Shown: in pieces, positions 17,622-26,969 of the stretch
Layout of the letters: every line of letters starts with the position of its first letter
Position numbering within the stretch: position 1 is the first letter of the stretch
Source of the DNA: Acinetobacter terrestris
GTDB lineage: Bacteria; Pseudomonadota; Gammaproteobacteria; Pseudomonadales; Moraxellaceae
Assembly (NCBI RefSeq): GCF_004331155.1
Contig: NZ_SJNZ01000020.1
Location: 1-59,407 of the forward strand
Direction of reading: 5' to 3'
DNA: 59,407 bases
Translations under genes and position numbers: made by a program
Notes under the pieces: generated by a model
What the model was told of the DNA's origin: nothing
What the model saw: the letters and a program-made list of their open reading frames with translations, nothing else
The model's database searches: none

Positions 17622-17652
17622 ATATATATACAAATATATATACATGTGTATA
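17622..17652. promoter_or_regulatory. candidate DesT operator and promoter region
   Basis: Two adjacent palindromes lie in the divergent gap: TATATAT-ACAA-ATATATA around 17623-17640 and TATACA-TG-TGTATA at 17639-17652. They sit 32 bases before ATG 17684 of the reductase and overlap where its promoter should be. A repressor site here would control desCB and perhaps desT itself. Confidence 0.5.
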
Positions 17653-17683
17653 ATAATTAAAATTCAATCGCGTGGTGCTTACT

Positions 17684-18751
17684 ATGCATGTGTTAGAAAA
17701 AACCAAATCTCCCTTGGCTTCATTTGCTGAAACTGTTATTGATCAGCATGCAGCAAACTTTTGGCTGCAAAAATTTAACTCGCTTTGGTCATTTAACCAA
17801 GCCTTGGGAAAAATTGTACAAAAAGAAAATTCTGCTCAAAATATGGTCAGTCTAACTATTCAGGTCAATCGTCATTTTGAGCTTGGACAAGCAGGGCAGC
17901 ATCATCCGATTTTTGTGGAAGTCGACGGCATTCGCTATGAACGCAGCTATAGTTTGACTCAACTTGATTCTCAACACGTCTTGTTGACGGTTAAAAAAGT
18001 CGATCAAGGTAAAGTCAGCGCTTGGCTGGTTGAACAGTCACAAGTCGGCGATATCCTTGAATTTGGTCAGCCTTATGGCGATATGCTGTTGCCAGAACAG
18101 GCTCAAACGATGCTGTTGCTTGCTGCAGGTAGCGGCATTACCCCAATGTTAAGTTTGCTTAAAGCGCTTTCTAAAACAGATCGCATGACTCAAGCACCCA
18201 TTCAGTTGTTGTACTGGGTGAAAGAGTATGCAGATGTGGCTTTTAAATCGCGTTTTGAGCAGCTTGCCGAGCAATATCCGAATTTCTCATTTCAGGTTTT
18301 TTATACCCAAGAAGTCGATGCTGGCGAACGTTTAAACTCAGCTCATACAGCATCGCTGGAAAACATTGAAAATAGCGTGGTGTACGCATGTGGTCCATCT
18401 GGATTCGTCGCACAGGCTGAACATTTATTTGCACATGCGCAAAGTTTTAAAAGTGAAGCTTTCAGCATGACACCTGTCGAAAATTCTGAGACCGGCTTTG
18501 TCAATGTGACCTTGTTGAAATCGAAAAAAGTGCTCGCTATTCCAAAAGGCCAGTCGATTTTAGCCAGCCTTGAACAGCAGAATGTAAAACCCACCCATGG
18601 TTGCCGTATGGGAATCTGTAATAAATGTGTCTGCAATAAAGTTGAAGGTTCAACCAAAAATCTGGTGAATGGCGGACAAAATTCAGAACCTGGTAATTTA
18701 TTAAAAATTTGTGTCAATTCAGCACAGTCTGATCTTGTTATTGATTTATAA
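17684..18751 (+). CDS. desC: ferredoxin reductase-like electron donor for the acyl desaturase
   Basis: A 355-residue flavin and 2Fe-2S oxidoreductase. Domain order: FAD-binding part with YERSYSLTQ (residues about 85-93), NAD-binding part with LLAAGSGITPMLSLLKAL, VYACGPSGFV, and a C-terminal plant-type ferredoxin domain with the cluster cysteines in GCRMGICNKCVC plus a final cysteine near KICVNSAQ. It passes NAD(P)H electrons to the desaturase that starts 14 bases later. GTG 17672 is an alternative start. Name by analogy with Pseudomonas desC. Confidence 0.88.
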   Translation: MHVLEKTKSPLASFAETVIDQHAANFWLQKFNSLWSFNQALGKIVQKENSAQNMVSLTIQVNRHFELGQAGQHHPIFVEVDGIRYERSYSLTQLDSQHVLLTVKKVDQGKVSAWLVEQSQVGDILEFGQPYGDMLLPEQAQTMLLLAAGSGITPMLSLLKALSKTDRMTQAPIQLLYWVKEYADVAFKSRFEQLAEQYPNFSFQVFYTQEVDAGERLNSAHTASLENIENSVVYACGPSGFVAQAEHLFAHAQSFKSEAFSMTPVENSETGFVNVTLLKSKKVLAIPKGQSILASLEQQNVKPTHGCRMGICNKCVCNKVEGSTKNLVNGGQNSEPGNLLKICVNSAQSDLVIDL

Positions 18752-18765
18752 GTGAGTCAAATATC

Positions 18766-19860
18766 ATGAATATGCCCGTAAAAATAGAATATTTTAAAAA
18801 TCCTAAAAATGGTGAACTTACTCCATCTCAATTAGATGCCTTAGCTCGTGAGTTAGATGCCATTAAACAAGAAGTGTTGGATGATATTGGTGAAAAAGAC
18901 GCGAAATATATTCGTCGTGTGTATTCAACCATTCGTTATGCTTCTATTGCTGGGCGTGCCTGTCTGTTTGCAGGCTGGTTCCCGCCAGCATGGGTTTTAG
19001 GTACTGGTTTACTTGGCTTTGCCAAAATCATGGAAAACATGGAGCTGGGTCATAATGTCATGCATGGTCAATATGACTGGATGAACGATCCAAAATTCCA
19101 TGGTCCATCTTATGAATGGGATATTGTCGGTACAGCGGATAACTGGCGTCAAACCCATAACTATAAACATCATACCTATACCAATATTAAAGGTATGGAT
19201 GATGATATCGGTTATGGATTGCTTCGACTTTTCCCTGAACAGCGCTGGAAACCTGGCTATTTGTTACAACCGATTTATGCGATTCCATTTTGCTTGTTGT
19301 TCCAATGGGGCGTAGCAATTCAAAATCTTGAAATTGGTAAAGTATTGTTTGGTCGTAAAACCAAAGAACAAGCTAAAAAAGAATGGCAGCCAATGCAACG
19401 CAAAATCACTAAACAACTGTTTAAAGATTATGTGTTCTTCCCATTAATTGCCGGTCCGGCAGCTTTACCTGTTTTAGCGGGTAACTTGGTGGCGAATGGC
19501 ATGCGTAATATTTGGACTTTTAGTATTATTTTCTGTGGTCACTTCACTAAAGATGTGGAAGTCTTCCCGAAAACAGTGCTTGAAAATGAAAGTCGTGGTC
19601 ATTGGTATATGCGTCAGATTCGTGGTTCATCGAATCTAACCGGTTCAGAAGCCTTTCATATTTTGACTGGTCATTTAAGTCACCAAATTGAACATCATTT
19701 ATATCCTGATGTTCCGGCACGTCGCTATCGTAAAATGGCGCCAAAAGTACAGGCTGTTTGTGAAAAGTATGGCTTGAACTACAATAATGCCAGTCTGATC
19801 AAGCAGTATGGTAGCGTGATTAAACGTATTGCAAAATATGCTTTTCCATTTAAGAAATAA
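18766..19860 (+). CDS. desB: membrane acyl-CoA/acyl-lipid desaturase
   Basis: A 364-residue di-iron fatty acid desaturase. The three histidine boxes are HNVMH (residues 96-100), HNYKHH (131-136) and HQIEHH near residue 310, with two hydrophobic regions between that would span the inner membrane. It inserts a double bond in saturated acyl chains, probably at delta-9 as in Pseudomonas DesB, giving an aerobic route to unsaturated fatty acids. It is translated with the reductase just upstream and ends at a strong terminator. Confidence 0.9.
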   Translation: MNMPVKIEYFKNPKNGELTPSQLDALARELDAIKQEVLDDIGEKDAKYIRRVYSTIRYASIAGRACLFAGWFPPAWVLGTGLLGFAKIMENMELGHNVMHGQYDWMNDPKFHGPSYEWDIVGTADNWRQTHNYKHHTYTNIKGMDDDIGYGLLRLFPEQRWKPGYLLQPIYAIPFCLLFQWGVAIQNLEIGKVLFGRKTKEQAKKEWQPMQRKITKQLFKDYVFFPLIAGPAALPVLAGNLVANGMRNIWTFSIIFCGHFTKDVEVFPKTVLENESRGHWYMRQIRGSSNLTGSEAFHILTGHLSHQIEHHLYPDVPARRYRKMAPKVQAVCEKYGLNYNNASLIKQYGSVIKRIAKYAFPFKK

Positions 19861-19874
19861 ATGAAATCTGAAAT

Positions 19875-19906
19875 AAAAAACCACTTCAATTGAAGTGGTT
19901 TTTTTG
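19875..19906 (+). terminator. intrinsic terminator after the desaturase operon
   Basis: AAAAAACCACTTCAATTGAAGTGGTTTTTTT, a 10-bp perfect palindrome with a T7 tail. Confidence 0.93.
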
Positions 19907-20406
19907 TTGGTAATGTTCGTATAAGTGAAATTAATTTAATATTAAAAATTAAGACAGAGAATATACTCACACTTAACAAAAATTACAATTTTAATGAGTT
20001 GAGTCTCGAAATGGTTATTTTTTGTTAATTTTTTTATAAATATTTTTACATAAAAACCTTATTTTTGAGCACTTTTGCCTATTGTTAAAAAAGTAAAAAT
20101 ATTAACTGTATTTATACCCCTTGGGAGTATGTTTAATAAAGCACCATTTATTAATATGTATGAAAATTAAATAGATAGCTTTATAAATAATCATTATTTT
20201 AAAGTCTTTGATTTTTATTGTTTTATTTTAATTAAATTAAAATATATTAAGACTATTGTGAATAATTAAATATAAATAATAATGATTATTAAAATATAAA
20301 TTAATAGATTAATAATTAAAAAGAATGGTGATTTTTACAAACCATAATATAATTGGGATATGTTAATTTTTGCCTGTAAATATGCCATTTGGTATAGGAA
20401 AGAAAA
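19907..20406. other. long AT-rich leader of the pilin operon
   Basis: About 500 bases of very AT-rich sequence with no gene. It must hold the pilin promoter, but I found no convincing sigma-54 (GG-N10-GC) site and no single clear sigma-70 pair. The drop in GC relative to both sides suits a transferred or silenced region. Confidence 0.4.
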
Positions 20407-20859
20407 ATGCACAAAAAACCGTCTTTAATAACTCAGAAGTTTGAATCTGGTTTTACTCTTATAGAGCTGATGGTTACAGTAGTAATTCTGGGAATCCTTG
20501 CAGCAATTGCGATGCCTATGTATTCCAATTACATTACTAAAGCGAAGGCTCGTAATGCCCAGTCTGATTTAGTTGCATTAAGTCTAGTTATAGAAAGTCT
20601 ATATCAACGTAATTTGAAATATATTGCCTCTACTGCTGATGATCAGGACGTATCCGCTTATTTGACTGCTAATAGAATGACCGGAATATGGCAACCAGCA
20701 GCAGATACATTTGATTATAAGATTACAGCTACTACAAGTACTTATACTTTGAAAGCAATAGGTAGGGAACGTAATGCTAATTGTGACTTAACACTAGATA
20801 ATAAAAATGAACGTACATTTGTAAAAACATCTGGTTGTGGTGGGTTGACATCATGGTAA
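20407..20859 (+). CDS. type IV pilin-like protein (PilE type)
   Basis: A 150-residue prepilin. The leader MHKKPSLITQKFESG is cleaved by PilD before FTLIELMVTVVILGILAAIA, with the Glu at mature position 5 that pairs with the next subunit. The C-terminus has two cysteines (NANCDL and SGCGG) set to form the usual D-region disulfide. It leads a five-gene operon of minor pilins; in the common Acinetobacter cluster pilE comes last, so the order differs. The ribosome site is weak (TATAGGAAAG). Confidence 0.85.
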   Translation: MHKKPSLITQKFESGFTLIELMVTVVILGILAAIAMPMYSNYITKAKARNAQSDLVALSLVIESLYQRNLKYIASTADDQDVSAYLTANRMTGIWQPAADTFDYKITATTSTYTLKAIGRERNANCDLTLDNKNERTFVKTSGCGGLTSW

Positions 20860-21311
20860 GGCAACGTGGGGTGACCCTCATTGAATTAATGATTGGGATT
20901 GCTTTACTTGCTATTTTGGCTGTTGCGATTTTCCCGCTGGGTAGAGCTTGGGTTGCCAATCAACAAATTACTAAGACTGAAAAACTATTTTTAGAAGCAT
21001 ATGCACGCGCTAAAAATGAAGCACTACGAAATCCAAATTCAATTAGGTATGATCCAAATGATCTAGATTCATCCACAGTGGCAATTGTGATTGTTGATAA
21101 TGCTGCTAAAAAAATAAAAGTTCAGAATAGTGCAGAAGAAATGATCTGGGAGGCTAGTATTGCTCCGACAGTCACTGTAACCCTTTCAACAGGTTGTGCT
21201 TCAGGTCATCAGCAGATAGAGCTGAATAATAATGCATATTTTTTAGCAACTAGTTGTACTTTTTATAAAGTAGAAGCTAATGGAGGTGCTTATGCATCAG
21301 ATTCATTATAA
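20853..21311 (+). CDS. minor pilin, FimT/FimU (GspH) type
   Basis: A 152-residue pseudopilin: a very short leader MVRQRG, then VTLIELMIGIALLAILAVAI with Glu5. Two cysteines (TGCASGH and TSCTFYK) near the C-terminus suggest a disulfide. The segment LEAYARAKNEALRNPNSI is like the FimT/GspH long helix that continues as the pilin head begins. ATG 20853 overlaps the upstream stop by 7 bases (translational coupling). It presumably primes pilus assembly with PilV, PilW and PilX. Confidence 0.82.
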   Translation: MVRQRGVTLIELMIGIALLAILAVAIFPLGRAWVANQQITKTEKLFLEAYARAKNEALRNPNSIRYDPNDLDSSTVAIVIVDNAAKKIKVQNSAEEMIWEASIAPTVTVTLSTGCASGHQQIELNNNAYFLATSCTFYKVEANGGAYASDSL

Positions 21312-21726
21312 AACTTCTGCAATATTTAAACACCAACAAGGTGTGACGCTTATTGAAGTGTTAGTTTCTATGCTACTTATGGCAATTATTGGATTAGGGG
21401 CTGCATTTATTTCAGGTCGTACAGCAGTTATGCACCGTGATCAAAATATTCATTTGCATACGATAAACCAGATGCGAGAGTATCTTGAAAGAGGGGTATG
21501 TCCTGATATAGAAAGTGGAAAACACTATATAAATGTTGCAGAAATGAAAGTTGCAGTTGAGTGTAGTGTGGTTTCTAAAACATATGAGGTGCACAAGAGT
21601 GGTGAAAATACGGGGGAAAAAGTTAAAATAAGTTACCCAACACTTAGTGTTATAGAACCAGCAAGTAAAGCCGATGTGGGCGAAGGCGTACTAGTTCCAT
21701 CTATCCCAGTTAAGATATCACCGTGA
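21292..21726 (+). CDS. minor pilin, PilV type
   Basis: A 144-residue minor pilin with leader ending at KHQQG, followed by VTLIEVLVSMLLMAIIGLGA, the PilV signature. A strong GGAGGTG ribosome site sits before ATG 21292, inside the end of the fimT-like gene, so the two overlap. The head is short and has two cysteines (GVCPDI, VECSV). An earlier in-frame ATG at 21280 overlaps the ribosome site itself and is not used. Confidence 0.8.
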   Translation: MHQIHYKTSAIFKHQQGVTLIEVLVSMLLMAIIGLGAAFISGRTAVMHRDQNIHLHTINQMREYLERGVCPDIESGKHYINVAEMKVAVECSVVSKTYEVHKSGENTGEKVKISYPTLSVIEPASKADVGEGVLVPSIPVKISP

Positions 21727-21740
21727 GGAGGAGAGCAATA

Positions 21741-22433
21741 ATGAATAGCTTAAAATTTTCACAATATGGTTTTACTTTAATTGAAATTCTAATTGCCTTG
21801 ACGCTGTCGATTATCATTATTTTGGCGATGTTACGTGCTTTTGTGACTACAGGTAAAGTGACCTCTGAAGCTTCCTTCGGTGCGAAAACTGATAGTAGTA
21901 TAATGTTGGGTCTAATCGCCACAGACCGTATTTTGCAAGGCGTAGGTTATAATATTAATAATCCCACCATTAAAACTTACAAATTTTCAGACGATGTAAA
22001 TAATGTTGAATATCTTGTATGGAAGGTTTCTGATAATGAATGCCGTGCTTTAAAAAATCTTAAAGTATCTGATGTAAAGGATGGTGGATTATATGTATAT
22101 GGTACAGATAGTTCAGGCTATGCATGTGATGATCATTTACAAACACCTGATTTAGTAAATCCTGCGCCTTCTGCTGAGCGTTTGATTCATATAGAAAAGG
22201 TGATTAAGACATCGGGTATTTCAGATGATTCCAATAAAATAGGCACAATAAAAATAGAACTCAAAGATTTAGAAAATGAAAGATGTGTACCTTTTGGCAT
22301 TGCTTCAGATTCAGGTGAGGCTGTATTAACTGGTGGTAAATATCAAGGTGTGATCTCCATCAATACTTATGCTGCAAGTACAACTGCACCACAATCAATT
22401 CGTAATGTTACGTGCCTATTTAATTTAAAATAG
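21741..22433 (+). CDS. minor pilin, PilW type
   Basis: A 230-residue minor pilin: leader MNSLKFSQYG, then FTLIEILIALTLSIIIILAML with Glu5, then the PilW-like MLGLIATDRILQGVGYNINN. Cysteines fall in pairs (NECRAL, YACDDH, ERCVPF, VTCLF). GAGGAGG precedes ATG 21741, 14 bases after the pilV stop. A 13-base gap and another strong ribosome site lead to the PilX-like gene. Confidence 0.8.
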   Translation: MNSLKFSQYGFTLIEILIALTLSIIIILAMLRAFVTTGKVTSEASFGAKTDSSIMLGLIATDRILQGVGYNINNPTIKTYKFSDDVNNVEYLVWKVSDNECRALKNLKVSDVKDGGLYVYGTDSSGYACDDHLQTPDLVNPAPSAERLIHIEKVIKTSGISDDSNKIGTIKIELKDLENERCVPFGIASDSGEAVLTGGKYQGVISINTYAASTTAPQSIRNVTCLFNLK

Positions 22434-22446
22434 GGAGGATGCACTC

Positions 22447-23997
22447 ATGCCATATACTACAGAAATTAAAAGAAACATGGGTAAAAAGGTTTCTTTAATA
22501 AAACAAGCGGGTGTTTCCTCACTGCTTTTTATTGTGTTAGTAGGGTTGTCTTTAACTGTGCTGACTGTGGGTTACATGTCATCAATGCGTAATTTACAAT
22601 CAAGTGCAACTACTGCGCATGCGCAGACTCAGGCACAAATGCAGGCAATGATAGGTTATCATGCTTTAACTGAATATCTAAATAAATTAAGCAAAGAAGA
22701 TAATGGACTTCAAAAAATAGATCAAGTTTGTAATGGTGAAATTAAAAAAACCGATGAAGATGCTCAAATAACGTTTGAACGTGTTGGTACTTGTAATAAT
22801 CACACCATTGAAGATCAATATATATTTAATATAATCGGTAAAAGTGGCGGTGCGAGTGCAATTTTACAATCGTCATTTGTTAAAGATGATGAAAAAAAGG
22901 TTTCCTCAATAGGAGGTTCAATTTTTGCTGGTGGTTTACTAGTTGGTAAAACTGAAAGTCTTCAAACACTTAATAATGAGAAAGTTACTATTCTCGTAGG
23001 AAAGCCAAATCTAAAGAATGGAAAAGATGTTGAGGCAGGTAATATTGTTGATAATAGTGGTAATGTAATTACGGATCAATTTAAAAATATTACAGTAGAA
23101 AAATATGATGGGGGATTAAATATTGTTAGTGCAGCAGACCTTAGAGATTATGCGAACTATATTTTTACTAGAAATTCTGCGGGTGCTAAGGTTTGTTATA
23201 CAAGAAACTTAGGGCTTGATGATGAGGATCAAGATGATCCAATCTCTTGTCCAAGTGGTGTGTCCTATATTGAAGATGGAAAGACACCTGGTTGGAATTT
23301 TAATCCATCTATTGCAAAGCTTAAAGGTGTTGTATGGTTTGATAATGATGTTCATATATTAGCAAATGATTCAACTACAGTAGTTGATAATATGGTTAGA
23401 AATGCTGTTTTATCAACTGGTACAGTATATATTCAAAAAACAGAATCTAATGTTAAAGGAATATTAAACTTATTCTCTCCTTATAGTTTTGTGCATTTAT
23501 TGGATAAAACTTCTGCAAACAGAACAGTTGATCTGTTAAAAACAAGATTAAGAGATATTTGTCCGGCTTCAAATTTTCCTAATCAGATTTGTAAGAACTT
23601 CAGTCAGGCAGATCTAGATAAGATAGTTTCTTATGATTATTTCGAAAATCATTATACGGATTACATGAAACCAGTTGATGCATTTCCTTCATATATTAGC
23701 AATATTCTAGGGATGGGAGATACAGGATTTAGTGTAACGGCAGATAATCAGGCTATAACTAATTTGTATGGGAATTTAATTGGATCCCGCGGTGCAGGCG
23801 GTACAGGTCGAGCATCAAGCAAATTTATTGGACGTGGAGATATTAATGTAGTTGGAAATCTCGTAGTTACACATGAAATGGATTTAACTGAAATGGATGG
23901 GAGTATTAAAGTCCAATTAGGAAATAGTAAAGCTGCTGGTAATGTTGTTGGTGTTTCTGGTAATGCTTTTACAGCGATTGGTATTCGATATAGGTAA
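22447..23997 (+). CDS. large PilX-like minor pilin component
   Basis: At 516 residues it is two to three times longer than usual PilX. The N-terminus (KQAGVSSLLFIVLVGLSLTVLTVGYMSSMRN) is a PilX_N-type membrane helix without the Glu5 of the other subunits. After a helix with repeated Gln/Ala (TTAHAQTQAQMQAM) there is a long head ending in a Gly-rich, beta-like tail (FIGRGDINVVGNLV, AAGNVVGVSGNAF). The operon stops here: no pilY1 follows. The head may therefore replace the PilY1 tip function, which is inference. GGGAGG precedes ATG 22447. Confidence 0.72.
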   Translation: MPYTTEIKRNMGKKVSLIKQAGVSSLLFIVLVGLSLTVLTVGYMSSMRNLQSSATTAHAQTQAQMQAMIGYHALTEYLNKLSKEDNGLQKIDQVCNGEIKKTDEDAQITFERVGTCNNHTIEDQYIFNIIGKSGGASAILQSSFVKDDEKKVSSIGGSIFAGGLLVGKTESLQTLNNEKVTILVGKPNLKNGKDVEAGNIVDNSGNVITDQFKNITVEKYDGGLNIVSAADLRDYANYIFTRNSAGAKVCYTRNLGLDDEDQDDPISCPSGVSYIEDGKTPGWNFNPSIAKLKGVVWFDNDVHILANDSTTVVDNMVRNAVLSTGTVYIQKTESNVKGILNLFSPYSFVHLLDKTSANRTVDLLKTRLRDICPASNFPNQICKNFSQADLDKIVSYDYFENHYTDYMKPVDAFPSYISNILGMGDTGFSVTADNQAITNLYGNLIGSRGAGGTGRASSKFIGRGDINVVGNLVVTHEMDLTEMDGSIKVQLGNSKAAGNVVGVSGNAFTAIGIRYR

Positions 23998-24007
23998 TAA
24001 ATTCAAA

Positions 24008-24649
24008 TTAATTTCTAATATTAATAATTTTAGGGAAATGCTGATCTATGCCCACCATATGCGAATAAGTGGCTAGCTCCAGCATTTCCTCATCTTCAAG
24101 ACTATTGCCATAAGCATAAACCGCGACATAATTATCTAAATGATACTTCTCTAAAATTCGCAGCTTTTTTTGTTCCGAGCTACAGTCTGGAGTCGCGTAT
24201 TGCCCAGTATAGATATTATTGACCTGTTCAGTCTGAGTGCAAATTAATTCAATATTCAATAAGTTGCAAACATGTTGCAGATAGACATCGACCGATGCTG
24301 AAACCAGTACAACTTCATCGCCCAAAATTTGATGTTGCTTAAGTTGCTTAAGCAAGGGCAGATTTAATTGAGACATCAAACTTGCTGCGTAGTCTTGGGC
24401 AATCTGCTGTAACTCTAAAGCATCTACATTGCTAAACATGGCGCGAAACAGTTTGGAACGCATGGCATGCGCAGGGTAGGCATTTAAATAATAAGCTTGA
24501 ATCCAAGGAAGAATTTTAATGCCTTGTTTGACGATATGCCTTTTTCTTAAAGCATAGAAGATAAACCCCGTGAAACTGTCTTTTTTACACAGGGTTCCAT
24601 CAAAATCAAAGAGCGCTAAATTTTTATTCTTTTTGCCCGTTGCATACAT
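24008..24649 (-). CDS. HAD-family (IB) phosphatase
   Basis: A 213-residue HAD hydrolase. Motif I is FDFDGTLCKKD (residues 14-24), motif II is VVLVSASVDVY, and motif IV is YGNSLEDEEML. An alpha-helical cap follows motif I, as in phosphoserine phosphatase-like HAD-IB proteins. Substrate unknown. Its start lies inside the end of the upstream lipoprotein gene (34-base overlap), so the two are likely coupled. It converges on the pilin operon with only 10 bases between stops. Confidence 0.85.
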   Translation of the reverse strand: MYATGKKNKNLALFDFDGTLCKKDSFTGFIFYALRKRHIVKQGIKILPWIQAYYLNAYPAHAMRSKLFRAMFSNVDALELQQIAQDYAASLMSQLNLPLLKQLKQHQILGDEVVLVSASVDVYLQHVCNLLNIELICTQTEQVNNIYTGQYATPDCSSEQKKLRILEKYHLDNYVAVYAYGNSLEDEEMLELATYSHMVGIDQHFPKIINIRN

Positions 24650-25824
24650 GATTGATATCTTCCATTTACGCGTGTTGCAAACCAGTTGGTATTATATTCG
24701 CGGCTTAGTTTGGGACCAGAAATGACCACTTCAGGCATAATTGCATAAATAGGATCTTTGCCTGTTTTTTCATGATAGAGCTTGGATACAGCACGATAGG
24801 TAGCGGTATCTTCAAAACCTTTATCTTTTTCTTTTTTCAAGTCAGAACGGATTTGTCGCGGTGTGACTAAGATATTGTTGGCTGCAAAAACACTAATCAG
24901 TTCGCGTTCGGACTGGCTGCCGGCAGAACGGATTGAACCTTCTTTAGTGTAAAGCAATAAGTCGCCATCCAGGTCTAGCTCAGCTGCTGTTAAATCATTC
25001 AGCATACTTTGGAAGGCTGCGTTGCGACTTGAATACATGCCAGAGTTGTAGTCTGCAAAACGATAAATCGCTTTATCGTAATCGGCAGGGTACATCATTA
25101 AACGATGAATGCCGTAATACAAACCACCGTATTGGCTATATAAATCGGTCCGTAATTCGGCGATATTTCCGCCTTGACGTTTGTGCTCTTTGGCATAGCC
25201 AATATGAACTTGCATTGAGCCCAGTGTGGTAATTGGATTTAATTTTTCACCAATGTCTTGTCCAACCAGTTTGGCTGCACCGGTTAATGCACTGACGTGA
25301 TAATGTTTTGACATATAGGCAAAAATTTCACGATATAACTCATCCAATTCACGTTCGGTTTTAACCCGACGCATTTGGCTTAAATAGTTATCTTCAGGAC
25401 TGGGCTGGTTTTTTAACACTTCCTGGAAATAGCCGGCAACGGTTCCGCCAATCGCATCACCTAATTTATCTTTAAATTTTTCATCCAGACGGTCTTGAAC
25501 TTCTTTAACCGCTTTTACCCCTAAACCGGGCACTTGCGGGTCGGCAACAAAGTTAGACTCTTGATCGACCACAGCCACAATACTGCAAATATTTTCTTTG
25601 GTTTGAGGAATGTCGAGCTGGTCTGTAATATCGAAAATATCTTTGGCCCAAGAGCTACGATCATTGACACGTGGTGGAACAAGGCGCTTGATTTGATCTT
25701 CTTCTAGGGTCGGTTCATTATTTTTTGACCACCAGGAATTATCTCCACATGCCACTAAACTTAGAGATAAAGCAAGAATACTCAAGGATTTAACATGAGA
25801 TGAAATAAAAAAAGTCTTTTTCAT
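24616..25824 (-). CDS. DUF1615 lipoprotein
   Basis: A 402-residue lipoprotein: signal MKKTFFISSHVKSLSILALSLSLVAC, lipobox LVAC, then GDN. The body matches DUF1615: VNDRSSWAKDIF, ENICSIVAVVDQESNFVADPQVPGLG, TTLGSMQVHIGYAKE, YGLYYGIHRLM-like segment and FADYNSGMYSSRNAAFQ. The QESNF and GSMQV segments resemble lytic transglycosylase elements (catalytic Glu plus GxMQ), so a cell-wall role is possible; this is inference. ATG 25824 is chosen because it puts the signal peptide first; a TTG start at 25845 is also open. Confidence 0.82.
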   Translation of the reverse strand: MKKTFFISSHVKSLSILALSLSLVACGDNSWWSKNNEPTLEEDQIKRLVPPRVNDRSSWAKDIFDITDQLDIPQTKENICSIVAVVDQESNFVADPQVPGLGVKAVKEVQDRLDEKFKDKLGDAIGGTVAGYFQEVLKNQPSPEDNYLSQMRRVKTERELDELYREIFAYMSKHYHVSALTGAAKLVGQDIGEKLNPITTLGSMQVHIGYAKEHKRQGGNIAELRTDLYSQYGGLYYGIHRLMMYPADYDKAIYRFADYNSGMYSSRNAAFQSMLNDLTAAELDLDGDLLLYTKEGSIRSAGSQSERELISVFAANNILVTPRQIRSDLKKEKDKGFEDTATYRAVSKLYHEKTGKDPIYAIMPEVVISGPKLSREYNTNWFATRVNGRYQSCMQRAKRIKI

Positions 25825-25906
25825 AATGATGAAAACATAGTCCAAAAGGATGAGCCAATAGAGCAGATGCAGTATACTATGCCGGTCGAAAAAGTGATGA
25901 ATTTAT

Positions 25907-26929
25907 ATGTATATTGGTCCATATCAGCTGTCAAATAATTTAATTGTTGCTCCCATGGCAGGTGTTACGGATCGTCCATTTCGGACGTTGTGTAAATATT
26001 TTGGTGCTGGGCATGCGGTCAGTGAAATGATGACCTCAGATCAAACCTTGCGTATGAGTAAGAAAAGTCTGTACCGTGCCAATTTCGATGGTGAAATAGC
26101 GCCTATATCTGCACAGATTGCAGGTTCAGACCCGTTTGAGCTTGCCGAAGCAGCGCGTTATCAAGTCGCCAATGGTGCACAGATTGTTGACATCAATATG
26201 GGTTGCCCGGCCAAAAAAGTCTGCAATAAATTGGCAGGGTCTGCACTATTAAAAGATGAAGATCTGGTTGCACGTATTCTTGATGCTGTCGTGGCTGCTG
26301 TGGATGTGCCAGTGACTTTAAAAACCCGTTTGGGTTATTTAAATGGTCATGAAAACATTATGCGGGTGGCGCAACGTGCGGAAGAAGCGGGGATCGCTGC
26401 ATTAGCCTTGCATGGCCGAACCCGTGAAGATATGTACTTAAATACCGCGCGCTATAGTTTGATTAAAGAAGTCAAACAGATGCTGACTATTCCGGTGATT
26501 GCCAATGGCGATATCGACAGTCCTGAAAAAGCCAAATATGTACTCGACTATACCGGTGCTGATGCGGTCATGATTGGGCGTGCGGCACAGGGCAGACCGT
26601 GGATTTTCCGTGAAATTTCTCACTATTTAGCCACAGGTACGCACTTGGCTGCACCGAATATTCAAGAAGTTAAAGATGTGCTGCTGGGGCATTTGTCTGA
26701 ACTGTATGACTTCTATGGAGAATATTCGGGTTGCCGGATTTCGCGTAAACATATTGCCTGGTATACCAAAGGTTTACGTTCAAGCAATGAGTTCCGTCAG
26801 AACATGTACAAGGTTGAAAGTACGGTTGAGCAGTTTAATGTAGTTGAAGACTACTTTAATCAGTTACTCGCTCAAGGTAAAATTATGAGTGATGTGCAAG
26901 GAGAACAGGTCAATTTGCTACAACCCTAA
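25907..26929 (+). CDS. dusB: tRNA-dihydrouridine synthase B
   Basis: A 340-residue FMN enzyme reducing uridine to dihydrouridine in tRNA. Motifs: NNLIVAPMAGVTDRPFR at the FMN site, VDINMGCPAKKVCNKLAGSALL with the catalytic Cys, VTLKTRLGY, LALHGRTREDMY, ANGDIDSPEKAK, and VMIGRAAQGRPWIF. Length is normal. In enterics dusB is followed by fis; here a terminator follows at once and no fis is seen. A TATACTAT -10 lies just upstream. Confidence 0.94.
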   Translation: MYIGPYQLSNNLIVAPMAGVTDRPFRTLCKYFGAGHAVSEMMTSDQTLRMSKKSLYRANFDGEIAPISAQIAGSDPFELAEAARYQVANGAQIVDINMGCPAKKVCNKLAGSALLKDEDLVARILDAVVAAVDVPVTLKTRLGYLNGHENIMRVAQRAEEAGIAALALHGRTREDMYLNTARYSLIKEVKQMLTIPVIANGDIDSPEKAKYVLDYTGADAVMIGRAAQGRPWIFREISHYLATGTHLAAPNIQEVKDVLLGHLSELYDFYGEYSGCRISRKHIAWYTKGLRSSNEFRQNMYKVESTVEQFNVVEDYFNQLLAQGKIMSDVQGEQVNLLQP

Positions 26930-26969
26930 TGTGATCAATATATGATCAATCATTATAGAAAAATCAATT

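Noticed and set aside
20340..20406. Possible sigma-54 promoter before the pilin operon
   Set aside because: The GG and GC elements do not have the needed spacing (GG-N10-GC), and no upstream activator site was recognised.
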